From the NCBI GenBank assembly GCA_934668375.1, contig CAKUNF010000021.1:1-18119 (forward strand): a stretch of DNA of 18,119 nt. The letters run 5' to 3'. Below, piece by piece: positions 7,274-15,484 of the stretch. A program made the position numbers and the translations under genes. Position 1 is the stretch's first letter. Each line of letters opens with the position of its first letter. The notes below the pieces were generated by a model. It saw only the letters and a list, made by a program, of their open reading frames with translations, searched no databases and was not told the DNA's origin. Origin of the DNA: an uncultured Parolsenella sp. (lineage in GTDB: Bacteria; Actinomycetota; Coriobacteriia; Coriobacteriales; Atopobiaceae).

Positions 7274-8260
7274 ATGACTGAGAACAACAAGCCGCAGGCT
7301 TCTGCCAACGAGCAGGAGCAGTCCGGCGCCTTCTCCGACGCCCTCAAGGCATCCCGCGAGAAGGCCGAAGGCACTCAGGAGGCTGCCGCTCCCACGCGCA
7401 CGCTGTGGAGCGACGCCTGGAAGCGCCTCAAGAAGAACAAGCTCGCCGTCATCGGCGCCGTCTGGATCATCTTCGTGGTCCTCGTGGCCCTCACGGCAGA
7501 CCTGTGGGCCCCGCAGCTTCTTGGCTCGCCCACGGACATCGACACCACGACCGTGGCCCAGAACTCCAAGCTGCCGCCCTCACTCGAGCACCCGTTTGGC
7601 ACGGACGCCACGGGTCGAGACCAGCTCGTCCGCGTCATCTATGGCGCGCGCGTCTCGCTCACCGTCGGCGTCATCGCCACGCTCATCTCCACGGGCATCG
7701 GCCTGGTGATGGGAGCGCTCGCCGCGTTCTACGGCGGCTGGTTCGACACGATCATCATGAGACTGGCCGACATGTTCCTGGCGATTCCCTACACGCTGTT
7801 CGTCATTACGATGCTCGCCGTCATGGGCCAGGGCATCCAGAACGTGTTCATCGCCATCGGCGTGCTCGGCTGGCCCTCCATCGCCCGCGTGTTCCGCTCG
7901 GCGATCCTGTCGGTCAAGGAGAACGACTACGTGGACGCGGCGCGCGCCATGGGCGCCTCCGACCTGCGCATCATCGCGCGCCACATCTTCCCCAACTCCG
8001 TGGCCTCCATCGTGGTCTACGCCACGATGAACATCGGCGGCGCCATCCTCACCGAGAGCGCGCTGTCCTACCTTGGCATGGGCGTCACGCCGCCCACGCC
8101 CTCCTGGGGCATCATGATCCAGGACGGCCAGACGTTCCTGCAGACGCAGCCGTGGCTCATGATCATGCCCGGCCTTGCAATCCTCACGACGGTGCTCGCC
8201 TTCACCCTGCTCGGTGACGGCCTGCGCGACGCGCTCGACGTCAAGATGAAGGACGCGTGA
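7274..8260 (+). CDS. oppC: oligopeptide ABC transporter permease OppC
   Basis: A 328-residue permease, the partner of OppB. It has an N-terminal cytoplasmic stretch of about 45 residues rich in Glu, Ala and Lys. This is followed by LWSDAWKRLKKNKLAVIGAV, the usual OppC_N start, and a first membrane helix. HPFGTDATGRDQLVRVIYGARVS is recognisable in two parts (HPFGTDATGRD, then GARVSLTVG). The EAA loop is YVDAARAMGASDLRIIARH. The C-terminus (LLGDGLRDALDVKMKDA) is standard for OppC/DppC. GGGGAGGAGAG stands right before the ATG, 12 nt after the oppB stop. Part of the opp operon. Confidence 0.95.
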   Translation: MTENNKPQASANEQEQSGAFSDALKASREKAEGTQEAAAPTRTLWSDAWKRLKKNKLAVIGAVWIIFVVLVALTADLWAPQLLGSPTDIDTTTVAQNSKLPPSLEHPFGTDATGRDQLVRVIYGARVSLTVGVIATLISTGIGLVMGALAAFYGGWFDTIIMRLADMFLAIPYTLFVITMLAVMGQGIQNVFIAIGVLGWPSIARVFRSAILSVKENDYVDAARAMGASDLRIIARHIFPNSVASIVVYATMNIGGAILTESALSYLGMGVTPPTPSWGIMIQDGQTFLQTQPWLMIMPGLAILTTVLAFTLLGDGLRDALDVKMKDA

Positions 8261-8266
8261 TGCTAG

Positions 8267-9382
8267 ATGGCATTCGGTAAGAAGAAGGCTGTCGAGCCCG
8301 AGCTCGACCTCAAGAACCAGCCGGTTCCCGAGGGCAGCCACCTGCTCGAGGTCGACGACCTCAAGATGTACTTCCACACGGGCGACGGCGTGGTCAAGGC
8401 CGTCGACGGCGTGACCTACACGCTCGACCGCGGCGAGACCCTCGGCGTGGTGGGCGAGTCCGGCTCCGGCAAGTCCGTGACGGCCATGACGATCATGGGC
8501 CTCATCGAGATGCCCCCGGGCAAGATCGAGGGCGGTGACGTCCGCTACCGCGGCAAGTCCCTGCTCAAGATGAGCGAGCGCGAGATGCAGCAGATCCGCG
8601 GCAACGACATCGCCATGGTCTTCCAAGATCCGATGACGTCGCTCAACCCCGTCTACACCATCGGCCGCCAGCTCGGCGAGGGGCTGCGCCTGCACCGCGG
8701 CTACACCAAGGAGCAGGCCACGAAGCGCGCCATCGAGCTTCTCGACATGGTTGGCATCCCCAACCCCGAGCAGCGCGTCAAGGACTACCCGCACCAGTTC
8801 TCCGGCGGCATGCGCCAGCGCGTCATGATCGCCATGGCCCTTGCCTGCGACCCTGACATCCTCATTGCCGACGAGCCCACCACGGCCCTCGACGTGACGA
8901 TCCAGGCGCAGATCATCGAGCTCATGAAGGAGATGCAGGAGAAGAACGGCAACGCGATCGTCATGATCACGCACGACCTGGGCGTCGTGGCCGACGTGGC
9001 CGACAAGATCATGGTCATGTACGCGGGACGTCCCGTGGAGTTCGGCACCGCCGACGAGATCTTCTACAACCCCATCCACCCCTACACCTGGGGCCTCGTG
9101 CGCTCGATTCCCGAGCAGGTCATCGACGAGAAGAAGCCGCTCACGCCCATCAAGGGCAACCCGCCCTCGCTCGTGAACCTGCCCAAGGGCTGCTCGTTTG
9201 CCCCGCGCTGCCCGTACGCCACGGACAAGTGCCGTTCCGAGCGCCCCGAGACCTATACGACCGAGACCGGCCACTACGCGCGCTGCCACTACTCCATGGA
9301 CCCCGAGTTCGTTCGCAAGAACGCGCCCGCCAACTCCCGCACGCGCGCCGCGGCCGATGCCACGAAGGGAGGGGAGGCGTAA
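8267..9382 (+). CDS. oppD: oligopeptide ABC transporter ATP-binding protein OppD
   Basis: A 371-residue ABC ATPase that powers peptide import with OppF. The P-loop GESGSGKS is at residues 63-70, the Q-loop at [10 protein letters not shown] (about 119-128), the signature SGGMRQRV at 179-186 and Walker B ILIADEP at 198-204, with the switch histidine in ITHDLG. The C-terminal oligo_HPY domain holds the Cys-rich block [15 protein letters not shown] followed by a further Cys in YARCHY. In some OppD proteins this Cys set binds an iron-sulphur cluster; whether it does here is inference. The ATG is 6 nt after oppC with only a weak purine stretch (AAGGA at 8249-8253), suggesting translational coupling. 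Confidence 0.95.
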   Translation: MAFGKKKAVEPELDLKNQPVPEGSHLLEVDDLKMYFHTGDGVVKAVDGVTYTLDRGETLGVVGESGSGKSVTAMTIMGLIEMPPGKIEGGDVRYRGKSLLKMSEREMQQIRGNDIAMVFQDPMTSLNPVYTIGRQLGEGLRLHRGYTKEQATKRAIELLDMVGIPNPEQRVKDYPHQFSGGMRQRVMIAMALACDPDILIADEPTTALDVTIQAQIIELMKEMQEKNGNAIVMITHDLGVVADVADKIMVMYAGRPVEFGTADEIFYNPIHPYTWGLVRSIPEQVIDEKKPLTPIKGNPPSLVNLPKGCSFAPRCPYATDKCRSERPETYTTETGHYARCHYSMDPEFVRKNAPANSRTRAAADATKGGEA

Positions 9383-10393
9383 ATGACCGAGCCCCTGCTT
9401 CACGTGGAGCACCTGTGCAAGGAGTTCCCCGTTGACTCGAGCGTCTTCTCGAAGGAGAAGAAGAGCGTCAAGGCCGTCGACGACATCAGCTTTGACATCT
9501 ACCCCGGCGAGACGTTTGGCCTCGTGGGCGAGTCCGGTTGTGGCAAGTCCACGACGGGCCGCTGCATCATGCGCCTCACGCACCCCACGAGCGGCAAGGT
9601 CGTCTTTGACGGCCGTGACATGTCCGGGATGAACAAGAAGCAGCTCAAGGCTGTCCGCCATGACATGCAGTTCATCTTCCAGGATCCCTACGCGAGCCTG
9701 AACCCCCGCATGACCATCGGCGAGATCGTCTCCGAGCCGCTCGTCATCCACGGGGAGATGCCCGACAAGGCCCAGCGCATGGACTACGTGCGCGAGCTGC
9801 TCGACATCGTGGGCCTCAACCCCGAGCACATCAACCGCTACCCGCACGAGTTCTCCGGCGGCCAGCGCCAGCGCGTGGGCATCGCGCGCGCGTTTGCGCT
9901 CAAGCCCAAGCTCATCATCTGCGACGAGCCCGTCTCGGCCCTGGACGTCTCCATTCAGGCCCAGGTGCTCAACCTGCTGAAGGACCTCCAGAAGCAGTAC
10001 GGCACCGCCTACCTGTTCATCGCGCACGACCTGTCCGTGGTGCAGCACATCTCGGACCGCGTGGCCGTGATGTACCTCGGCAACATGATGGAGGTCTCGG
10101 ACTGGAAGACCCTCTACGCCGAGCCGAACCACCCCTACACGCAGTCGCTGCTCTCGGCCGTGCCCATCCCGGACCCGGACGTGCAGCACTCGCGCAAGCG
10201 CATCATCCTCAAGGGCGATCCGCCCTCACCGATCAACCCGCCGAGCGGCTGCCGCTTCCACACGCGCTGCCCCATCGCGCAGGCGATCTGCTCCCAGGAG
10301 CGCCCCGAGCTGCGCGAGGTGGCCCCCGGCCACTTCTGCGCCTGCCACTTCGCGGCCGATTACCCCATCAAGGGCTCCTCGATCGAGCTGTAG
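9383..10393 (+). CDS. oppF: oligopeptide ABC transporter ATP-binding protein OppF
   Basis: A 336-residue ABC ATPase, the second motor subunit of the importer. The P-loop GESGCGKST is at residues 49-57, the Q-loop at FQDPYASLNP (about 99-108), the signature SGGQRQRV at 158-165 and Walker B LIICDEP at 177-183, with the switch histidine in IAHDLS. The oligo_HPY C-terminus again has a Cys-rich block (GCRFHTRCPIAQAIC, then HFCACHF). The ATG immediately follows the oppD TAA with no gap, and GGAGGGGAGGCG before it supplies the ribosome binding site. It is the last gene of the operon; a terminator begins about 30 nt downstream. Confidence 0.95.
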   Translation: MTEPLLHVEHLCKEFPVDSSVFSKEKKSVKAVDDISFDIYPGETFGLVGESGCGKSTTGRCIMRLTHPTSGKVVFDGRDMSGMNKKQLKAVRHDMQFIFQDPYASLNPRMTIGEIVSEPLVIHGEMPDKAQRMDYVRELLDIVGLNPEHINRYPHEFSGGQRQRVGIARAFALKPKLIICDEPVSALDVSIQAQVLNLLKDLQKQYGTAYLFIAHDLSVVQHISDRVAVMYLGNMMEVSDWKTLYAEPNHPYTQSLLSAVPIPDPDVQHSRKRIILKGDPPSPINPPSGCRFHTRCPIAQAICSQERPELREVAPGHFCACHFAADYPIKGSSIEL

Positions 10394-10424
10394 CGCGCGA
10401 GCGAGGCGCTTGCCTTGCGTCTCT

Positions 10425-10459
10425 GGCCCCGTCTGGCTTCTCGCCGGGCGGGGCCTTTT
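10425..10459 (+). terminator. intrinsic terminator of the opp operon
   Basis: GGCCCCG (10425-10431) pairs with CGGGGCC (10449-10455), extended inward by weaker pairs, and is followed by TTTTC. It lies 31 nt after the oppF stop. Confidence 0.85.
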
Positions 10460-10498
10460 CTGTGCGCGGGGGGGGTGGAGCGCGACGTGCTGGAGTAC

Positions 10499-10662
10499 GC
10501 TGCACGGAATTCGACGTTGTCAGTAATGCGTCGCGCCCGGCTGCACGGAATTCGACGTTGTCAGCCTTTTCTGCGAGCTTTGGCTGCTGATAACCTCAAA
10601 AGACGTGCAGCTCGCGCCAAATCCGTGGCGTCAGGCGCTGACAACCTCGAATTACGTGCAGC
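10499..10662. repeat. cluster of four 25-bp repeats, two forward and two inverted
   Basis: Units lie at 10499-10523 and 10540-10564 (forward, identical) and at 10587-10611 and 10638-10662 (reverse complement). The unit begins GCTGCACG and ends GTTGTCAG in copies 1, 2 and 4. The second inverted copy differs from the forward ones at 2 positions. The first inverted copy differs at 6, mostly in the AT-rich middle. The array fills the space between the opp terminator and the end of the convergent minus-strand gene. Spacers are 16, 22 and 26 nt and are unrelated to one another. Confidence 0.85.
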
Positions 10663-10667
10663 TGCCC

Positions 10668-11705
10668 TCATCGCCCCATGGCCTTTGAGGCTGCCGAGAC
10701 GCATCGCAGCCACAGCTCGAACTGCCGATGCCGCACGTTCTCCAGCCGCGTGCGATCCCGTTCGCCTCCGCCGCGCGAGAAGTCCTTGCGTCGCTGCCCG
10801 AGCGCGAGGCGCACGAGGTCAACAAAGCGCGAGAAGGCCACGTAGTCTGTCGCCTGGCGTCCCGTGATGGTGAGGTGGGGCATGTCGAGCGAGCTCTGCA
10901 GCTCGTTTCTCCTTGCGGCGTCGCGCGCCAGGTCACGCGTGGTTGCATGCGTGGACGTGGCGTCGACGTCTATGGCGGCCCGCCTTTGAGTGCCGTTGCT
11001 CGTGTGCCGGCTCATGAGAAGATCCGGCTTTCTCGTCTCATAGAGGCGTCGCCCGCCTGCGTCCGTTCCCGTGCGCACCTTAAGCTCCGGATTGAGACAT
11101 ACCTCGCCCAGGGCATGACCGCCTAGGTTGAGCGGCATCGAGAGGCACATCGCGATGCCCGACTCCATGGGGGAGAACGAGTTGTCCAGGACGTGACGCA
11201 GTGCCCTCCTTGCGCGAGCGACCCCCTTGGCACCCGCGCTTGCCTCAAGGTAGCGCTCGAGCCTGTCCCTGGAGGTGAGCGGGGCGTCCGGCGCCTTTCT
11301 GATGGTGACACCGCCGCGGGCGCCATTGTCGAGCCGATAGCGCGAGCAGAGAACGTAGCCGCACCTGATTGTGTAGATGAGGTCATGCGTGGCCGCCATC
11401 TGGAGAAAGACGAGCTCAGGCGAGCAGACCGAGAAGCCGCCCACACGGATGAGCGAGCCTGCGGGAAGCGACCCGGTATCGAGGTGCGTTCGGAGAAGGG
11501 CCGTCTTGCGGGTGGCGGCCTTGGACGAGACGAGCACGTCAAGGCTCTCCAAGCCAGTGAGGCGTGCGAGCTGCCGTGCCTGTGCGGCCGTTGGGGCCTG
11601 GCTCGGGAGCGCCTCCGCGCAGGTGTGCCCGCGGCCGGTGGCGAGGGGATTGGGGTTGCCGAGCAGCCACCGAAGCGCGGCGTCATGGGACAGACAGGCT
11701 TCCAT
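10668..11705 (-). CDS. AbiEi/DUF559-like orphan protein (function unknown)
   Basis: A 345-residue protein on the minus strand. I recognise it only as resembling a family of orphan proteins common in Coriobacteriia. The N-terminus reads MEACLSHDAALRWLL. A middle segment (TGSLPAGSLIRVGGFSVCSPELVFLQMA) is like the C-terminal half of AbiEi-type antitoxin/regulator proteins, where a similar phrase ends in SPERTLLDLA. The last third (SPMESGIAMCLSMPLNLGG, KPDLLMSR, AAIDVDATSTH, RDLARDAARRNEL) resembles the PD-(D/E)XK-like core of DUF559/Vsr-type nucleases, where PDL and ExDG precede a conserved RD. Here Asp-Val-Asp replaces the usual Glu-x-Asp, so activity is uncertain. No AbiEii toxin partner is adjacent. 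The start is the ATG at 11703-11705; no strong ribosome binding site is visible. It is convergent with the opp operon and divergent from tRNA-Leu. Confidence 0.8.
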   Translation of the reverse strand: MEACLSHDAALRWLLGNPNPLATGRGHTCAEALPSQAPTAAQARQLARLTGLESLDVLVSSKAATRKTALLRTHLDTGSLPAGSLIRVGGFSVCSPELVFLQMAATHDLIYTIRCGYVLCSRYRLDNGARGGVTIRKAPDAPLTSRDRLERYLEASAGAKGVARARRALRHVLDNSFSPMESGIAMCLSMPLNLGGHALGEVCLNPELKVRTGTDAGGRRLYETRKPDLLMSRHTSNGTQRRAAIDVDATSTHATTRDLARDAARRNELQSSLDMPHLTITGRQATDYVAFSRFVDLVRLALGQRRKDFSRGGGERDRTRLENVRHRQFELWLRCVSAASKAMGR

Positions 11706-11834
11706 GGCGTGATTGTGCCTGGCGGCAGCGCGGCGCGCAACCTTACAGTGGACAAACAGGAATCTAACACCGCAGGTAGATGGGCTAATCTTGAGAAAAG
11801 TGCCCGCAGAGCAGAAAAAAATTCAAAAAAGTGC

Positions 11835-11864
11835 TTGCACAAGGCTAGGCGTGCAGTGTATATT
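11835..11864 (+). promoter_or_regulatory. promoter of tRNA-Leu(GAG)
   Basis: TTGCAC (11835-11840) and TATATT (11859-11864) have an 18-nt spacer. An A-rich stretch just upstream (11814-11830) could act as an UP element. CTTTCTCGCGCG follows the -10 box and recurs in related form at the other tRNA promoters. Confidence 0.8.
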
Positions 11865-11892
11865 CTTTCTCGCGCGAAAGCGCAACTGACAA

Positions 11893-11983
11893 GTCGGAGT
11901 GGCGGAATTGGCAGACGCGCTAGCTTGAGGTGCTAGTGACTGACTAAAAGGTCGTGCGGGTTCAAGTCCCGCCTCCGACACCA
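11893..11983 (+). tRNA. tRNA-Leu (anticodon GAG)
   Basis: A class II tRNA with a 7-bp acceptor stem (GTCGGAG with CTCCGAC), discriminator A and encoded CCA (11981-11983). The anticodon stem CTAGC/GCTAG closes the loop TTGAGGT, giving anticodon GAG (reads CUC and CUU). A long variable arm (GACTGACTAAAAGGTC region) and the T arm GCGGGTTCAAGTCCCGC confirm leucine type. Confidence 0.97.
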
Positions 11984-11991
11984 GCAAAAAC

Positions 11992-12014
11992 ACGGACCTT
12001 CGGGTCCGTTTTTT
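11992..12014 (+). terminator. intrinsic terminator after tRNA-Leu
   Basis: ACGGACC and GGTCCGT pair around a TTCG tetraloop, followed by six T residues (12009-12014). It starts 8 nt after the tRNA CCA. Confidence 0.95.
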
Positions 12015-12123
12015 GTTAGCTTTGCAATGCGTCGTGGGCTTTGCGCTGCGTCGACAGCTTTGCACCATGACGTGCCAGGACGTGCCCGCGGAGCCAAGGC
12101 GCCGCGCGGGAAGGAGCCGAGCC

Positions 12124-14340
12124 GTGGATTCCACCTCCCAAGACCAGCAGGACGCGGGCCAACTCGCTCGCGTGGGCCGCATGGGCAAGGGGGCGCTGCC
12201 CGGCGTGCTCGCCGCGCTCATGGCGCTCACGTCCGACGCCGTGCTCACCCTCGACGGCGACGCGCGCATCCTCACGGCCAACGCCCAGGCCGAGGCCCTC
12301 ACCGAGCTGTCGCTCGACGAGCTCGTGGGTACGAACGTGCGCGACATCCTCTTCGATTCCAATCACCCCGTCGATCCCGAGAACCACGTGCCGCTGCTGC
12401 CAACGGACGGCTCGCTCACGGAGCTCTCGTGCCGGCTTGCCTCGGGCGGCGCCGCCACCGTGGCGGCGCGCTGCGACCGCGTGAGCGCGCCGGGGGAGAC
12501 CTATCTGCTCGTCATGCGCCCGGCCGACGCCCTGCTTGCCGCCGAGCGGGACCACGACCGCCTCATCGACGAGCTGTCGCTTGCCAACCGCCGCCTCTCG
12601 GGCACACTGCGCATCGTTCTCGACACGATCGACGCCGATGACGTGGAGTCGCTGTTCAGCGGCGTCCTGGAGCAGATGACCGACACGCTGGACGCCCATG
12701 GCGCCCTGCTGTTCGTCGCGGAGTCCAGCGGCTACCGGCTGGGCGCCTCCACGAGCTCGCTCGAGGGGCGTCGCCTGCCGCAGTACATGACCTACGGCGA
12801 GGGACTCGAGACGATCGTCACGCGTGCGGGCAACGCGCTGCGCCTGCGCCTCATGCCCCCGTCCGAGCAGAGCCTGCGCGCCGGCGCCCTGGCCACGAGG
12901 GAACTGCTCGACGAGGAGTCCGGCGAGCGCCATTCCGTTCCCGCTCGGCAGGTGCCCCCGTTCACGAGCCTCATCTGCGTGCCCGTCTGGTTTGGCGGCC
13001 ACGTCATCGCCATCATCGAGGTGGGCTGGGCCGAGGCCCGCCCCACGCGCCGAGACGACGCGCGCCTGCTGGACTCGGTCTCCCAGTACCTCTCCATCGA
13101 GTTCGCTGCGGCCATCTCCACGATGCGCACGGAGCGTGCCCAGCGCCTCGACCGTGTGGCGCTGCGCCTGCGCGACCTTATCGAGGACGGCCCGAGCGTG
13201 GACGAGCGCGACCTCTCGCAGGTCAAGGACACGCTCTGCACAGAGCTGGGCGTCGAGGTGGCACCCGTGAGCGTGTTCGAGGACTCGTGCGTGGCGTCCC
13301 TGCCCGGCGTGGGCGACGTGGAGCTGCCCCGCACGCTCGACGAGCTCACGCGCGGCTACGCGGACGCGGGCGTTGCCGTGGCGCCCGTCCGTCGGGGATC
13401 CGCGCTCGACACGTGGCTCACGCGTGCCGGCAGGCCCTCTACCGGTGCCCTCATCGACCTGGGGCAGGTCGGCGGCAAGCGCCGCGTGTTTCTCGTGCTG
13501 CGCGCAGCGGGCGAGGAGCCCGTCGACGGCGAGGAGCTCGACTTCCTGCGCCGCGTCTGCATCGACGTGCGCCAGGCCGTCGAGGAGGGCGAGCGCCGCG
13601 TGCACGACACGCGCATCTCGCAGGCGCTCCAGAGCGGCATGAAGAACGAGCTGCAGCATGTCGAGGGCATCACGGCCCACGGCCTGTACTCCTCGGCCAC
13701 GGAGGCGGCGCTCGTGGGCGGTGACTTCTACGACCTCATCCGGCTGCCCAACCGCCGGGCGTGCGTCATTCTCGGCGACGTGAGCGGCAAGGGCGTGGAG
13801 GCGGCGAGCGTCTCGGCGGCCGTGAGGACCGCGCTGGGCGCCTACGCCTGGGAGGGCCAGCCGCCTGCGCGCATGGTGCGGCTGCTCAACGACTTCCTTC
13901 TCGGGTTCTCCCGGCTCGAGACGTTCGCCACGCTGTTCGTGGGCGTCATCGACCTGGCTCGCGCCACGCTCACGTATTGCTCGGCGGGGCATCCTCCCGC
14001 GATCTTTTTGCGTGAGGACCCGCGCGAGATGTTCACGCTCGACGAGCAGTCGGGCGTCGTGGGCGCGTTTCGCGGGATGTCCTACCACGACGGGCGCGTG
14101 CGCCTGCGCGAGGGGGACCGCCTGCTGCTGTACACGGACGGCGTCACCGAGGCGCGCAGTCCGTCCGGCGCCTTCTTTGGCGAGCAGGGGCTGAGGGACG
14201 CCGTCATGGAGGAGGCTGGCGGCGACTACGAGCACATGCTCGACCGGCTGCTTGCGCGTCTCGACGTCTTCACGGCGCGCAGCCTGGACGACGACGTTGC
14301 CATGGTGACGCTTCGGTTCGACGATCTCGGTGCGGCGTAG
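12124..14340 (+). CDS. PAS/GAF sensor with SpoIIE/RsbU-type PP2C phosphatase
   Basis: A 738-residue cytoplasmic signalling phosphatase. A PAS domain spans roughly residues 30-130 (TSDAVLTLDGDARILTANAQ). It is followed by a short helical linker, a GAF domain at about 165-340 and a second, weaker GAF-like region at about 370-510. The C-terminal SpoIIE (PPM) phosphatase has the metal-binding acidic motifs GGDFYD (about 532), LGDVSGKGVEAAS (about 551), SAGHPPA (620), YTDGVTEA (670) and DDDVAM (722). By family, it would dephosphorylate an RsbV/SpoIIAA-like STAS protein. The next gene encodes such a domain, 136 nt downstream. The GTG at 12124 was chosen because AAGGAG (12111-12116) sits 7 nt upstream; the frame stays open back to 12013, inside the tRNA terminator, without a good site. 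No membrane segment is seen. The signal sensed is unknown. Confidence 0.92.
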   Translation: MDSTSQDQQDAGQLARVGRMGKGALPGVLAALMALTSDAVLTLDGDARILTANAQAEALTELSLDELVGTNVRDILFDSNHPVDPENHVPLLPTDGSLTELSCRLASGGAATVAARCDRVSAPGETYLLVMRPADALLAAERDHDRLIDELSLANRRLSGTLRIVLDTIDADDVESLFSGVLEQMTDTLDAHGALLFVAESSGYRLGASTSSLEGRRLPQYMTYGEGLETIVTRAGNALRLRLMPPSEQSLRAGALATRELLDEESGERHSVPARQVPPFTSLICVPVWFGGHVIAIIEVGWAEARPTRRDDARLLDSVSQYLSIEFAAAISTMRTERAQRLDRVALRLRDLIEDGPSVDERDLSQVKDTLCTELGVEVAPVSVFEDSCVASLPGVGDVELPRTLDELTRGYADAGVAVAPVRRGSALDTWLTRAGRPSTGALIDLGQVGGKRRVFLVLRAAGEEPVDGEELDFLRRVCIDVRQAVEEGERRVHDTRISQALQSGMKNELQHVEGITAHGLYSSATEAALVGGDFYDLIRLPNRRACVILGDVSGKGVEAASVSAAVRTALGAYAWEGQPPARMVRLLNDFLLGFSRLETFATLFVGVIDLARATLTYCSAGHPPAIFLREDPREMFTLDEQSGVVGAFRGMSYHDGRVRLREGDRLLLYTDGVTEARSPSGAFFGEQGLRDAVMEEAGGDYEHMLDRLLARLDVFTARSLDDDVAMVTLRFDDLGAA

Positions 14341-14476
14341 GGCGGCACGGCGGTGGCGCAGGGCGGCCGGGCGTGGCGTGGAGCGGCCGGGCCGGCGCGG
14401 CGGTGGCGCGAGCCCGTTTGTGCGCCGCATGCGGATGCGAACGCATGAAGCGGCGTCATCTGGGCAGAATGGCCGT

Positions 14477-15274
14477 ATGACTCACTCGGAGGACATACTC
14501 ATCATCCCCGTCGAGGGCGATCTGGACGTCTCGTGCGTGGGGCGCGTGCGCGCGCTCATCGACGAGCGCGTCGCGGCAGGATGTCGCCGCGTCATCCTCA
14601 ACATGGCGCAGGCCACCTACGTGGACAGCCTGGGCATGAGCCTCATCTTTGCCGAGTCCCGGCAGCTGCGCGAGAAGGGCGGGCTGCTCTCGCTCGTGAA
14701 CGTCTGTGACAACGTGTACCGCTCGCTCGTGATCTGCCGGCTCGTGGACTTCATCCCCGTCACGGGCGGCGGGCCCAAGCCGCCGATACCGGCGCTCGAC
14801 CCGTCCGTGCGTCCGGACTGGCACGGGACGATGCGCGTGGACCCCACGAAGCTCTCCGAGGCACGTCGCCGCATGGAGGAGCTGCTCGGGCGCACGGACC
14901 TCACGGCAGACGAGGTGTTCGACCTCACGCTTGCCGGGGGAGAGGCGCTTGGCAACGCCGTCGACCACACGTGTGCCGAGGGCGTGCTGCTGAGCGTGTG
15001 GGTCTACCCGGACCGCGTGGTCGTGGAGGTCACGGACTGCGGCGAGGGCTTCGACCCGCCTGCCGCGGGCGACGAGGGCCACACGGGCGCCGGCGCCGGT
15101 CCGCACGCGGCCGCCTCGCTCGAGCGCGGGCGCGGCATCAAGCTTATGCGCATGCTGGCGGACTCCGTGGAGATCGGCCCCAAGACGAGCGGCGAGGGCA
15201 CGGTCGTGCGACTCGTGAAGCTCATCACGCCGATGTCGAGGCAGCAGGGCGAGCTTGGCCCTTTGGCCTGCTAG
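14477..15274 (+). CDS. STAS (anti-anti-sigma) and RsbW-like HATPase fusion protein
   Basis: A 265-residue protein joining two partners that are usually separate. Residues 1-95 form a STAS domain like RsbV/SpoIIAA, with the phosphorylatable serine Ser51 in TYVDSLGMSL. A Pro-rich linker (about 96-125) leads to a GHKL serine-kinase domain like RsbW/SpoIIAB. Its ATP-site boxes are visible: N box GGEALGNAVDH (Glu156, Asn160), G1 box DCGEGFDP (Asp187) and G2 box GRGIKLMRML (218-227). The start ATG at 14477 gives the natural STAS N-terminus (MTHSEDILIIPVEGDLD), although no strong ribosome binding site precedes it. The frame is open upstream to 14330 through GC-rich low-complexity sequence. With the upstream phosphatase it forms a partner-switching pair. 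A sigma factor or other target gene is not visible nearby. Confidence 0.9.
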   Translation: MTHSEDILIIPVEGDLDVSCVGRVRALIDERVAAGCRRVILNMAQATYVDSLGMSLIFAESRQLREKGGLLSLVNVCDNVYRSLVICRLVDFIPVTGGGPKPPIPALDPSVRPDWHGTMRVDPTKLSEARRRMEELLGRTDLTADEVFDLTLAGGEALGNAVDHTCAEGVLLSVWVYPDRVVVEVTDCGEGFDPPAAGDEGHTGAGAGPHAAASLERGRGIKLMRMLADSVEIGPKTSGEGTVVRLVKLITPMSRQQGELGPLAC

Positions 15275-15329
15275 AGGGGCTGGGCTCGCCGGGCGTTTGG
15301 TGCGCGCCAAAATTCTCGGAAGATTTTCC

Positions 15330-15358
15330 TTGCGCGGACGGCTGAGTTTGCGTATAGT
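15330..15358 (+). promoter_or_regulatory. promoter of tRNA-Gly/tRNA-Cys cassette 1
   Basis: TTGCGC (15330-15335) and TATAGT (15353-15358) are 17 nt apart. ACTTTCTCGCACG follows and runs into the tRNA 12 nt after the -10 box, so the 5' leader would be only a few nucleotides. Confidence 0.8.
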
Positions 15359-15370
15359 ACTTTCTCGCAC

Positions 15371-15446
<76 letters not shown>

Positions 15447-15456
15447 TGTGAATGAG

Positions 15457-15484
15457 GGGCCGGCCACAAACGGCCGGCCCTTTT
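15457..15484 (+). terminator. terminator-like hairpin between tRNA-Gly and tRNA-Cys, copy 1
   Basis: GGGCCGGCC and GGCCGGCCC form a perfect 9-bp stem around ACAAAC, followed by TTTTC. It sits inside the 43-nt spacer between the two tRNAs, so either it terminates much of the transcription or it serves as a processing signal. Confidence 0.75.

Noticed and set aside
7580..10189. Long minus-strand open frame opposite oppC, oppD and oppF
   Set aside because: Its composition is that of an antisense shadow of third-position GC bias. The plus-strand genes have all ABC motifs.
10499..10662. CRISPR array
   Set aside because: Only four units, two of them inverted and diverged, with spacers of 16-26 nt and no cas genes.
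11893..11983. tRNA-Leu as an attachment site of an integrated element
   Set aside because: No integrase gene and no duplicated tRNA 3' end were found in the window.
12016..14430. Long minus-strand open frame opposite the phosphatase gene
   Set aside because: Arg/Ala/His-rich shadow translation without domains. The plus strand encodes a clear PAS-GAF-SpoIIE protein.
15296..15311. Terminator after the STAS-HATPase gene (TTTGG...CCAAA hairpin)
   Set aside because: The stem is short and no T-run follows, so it is not a convincing terminator.
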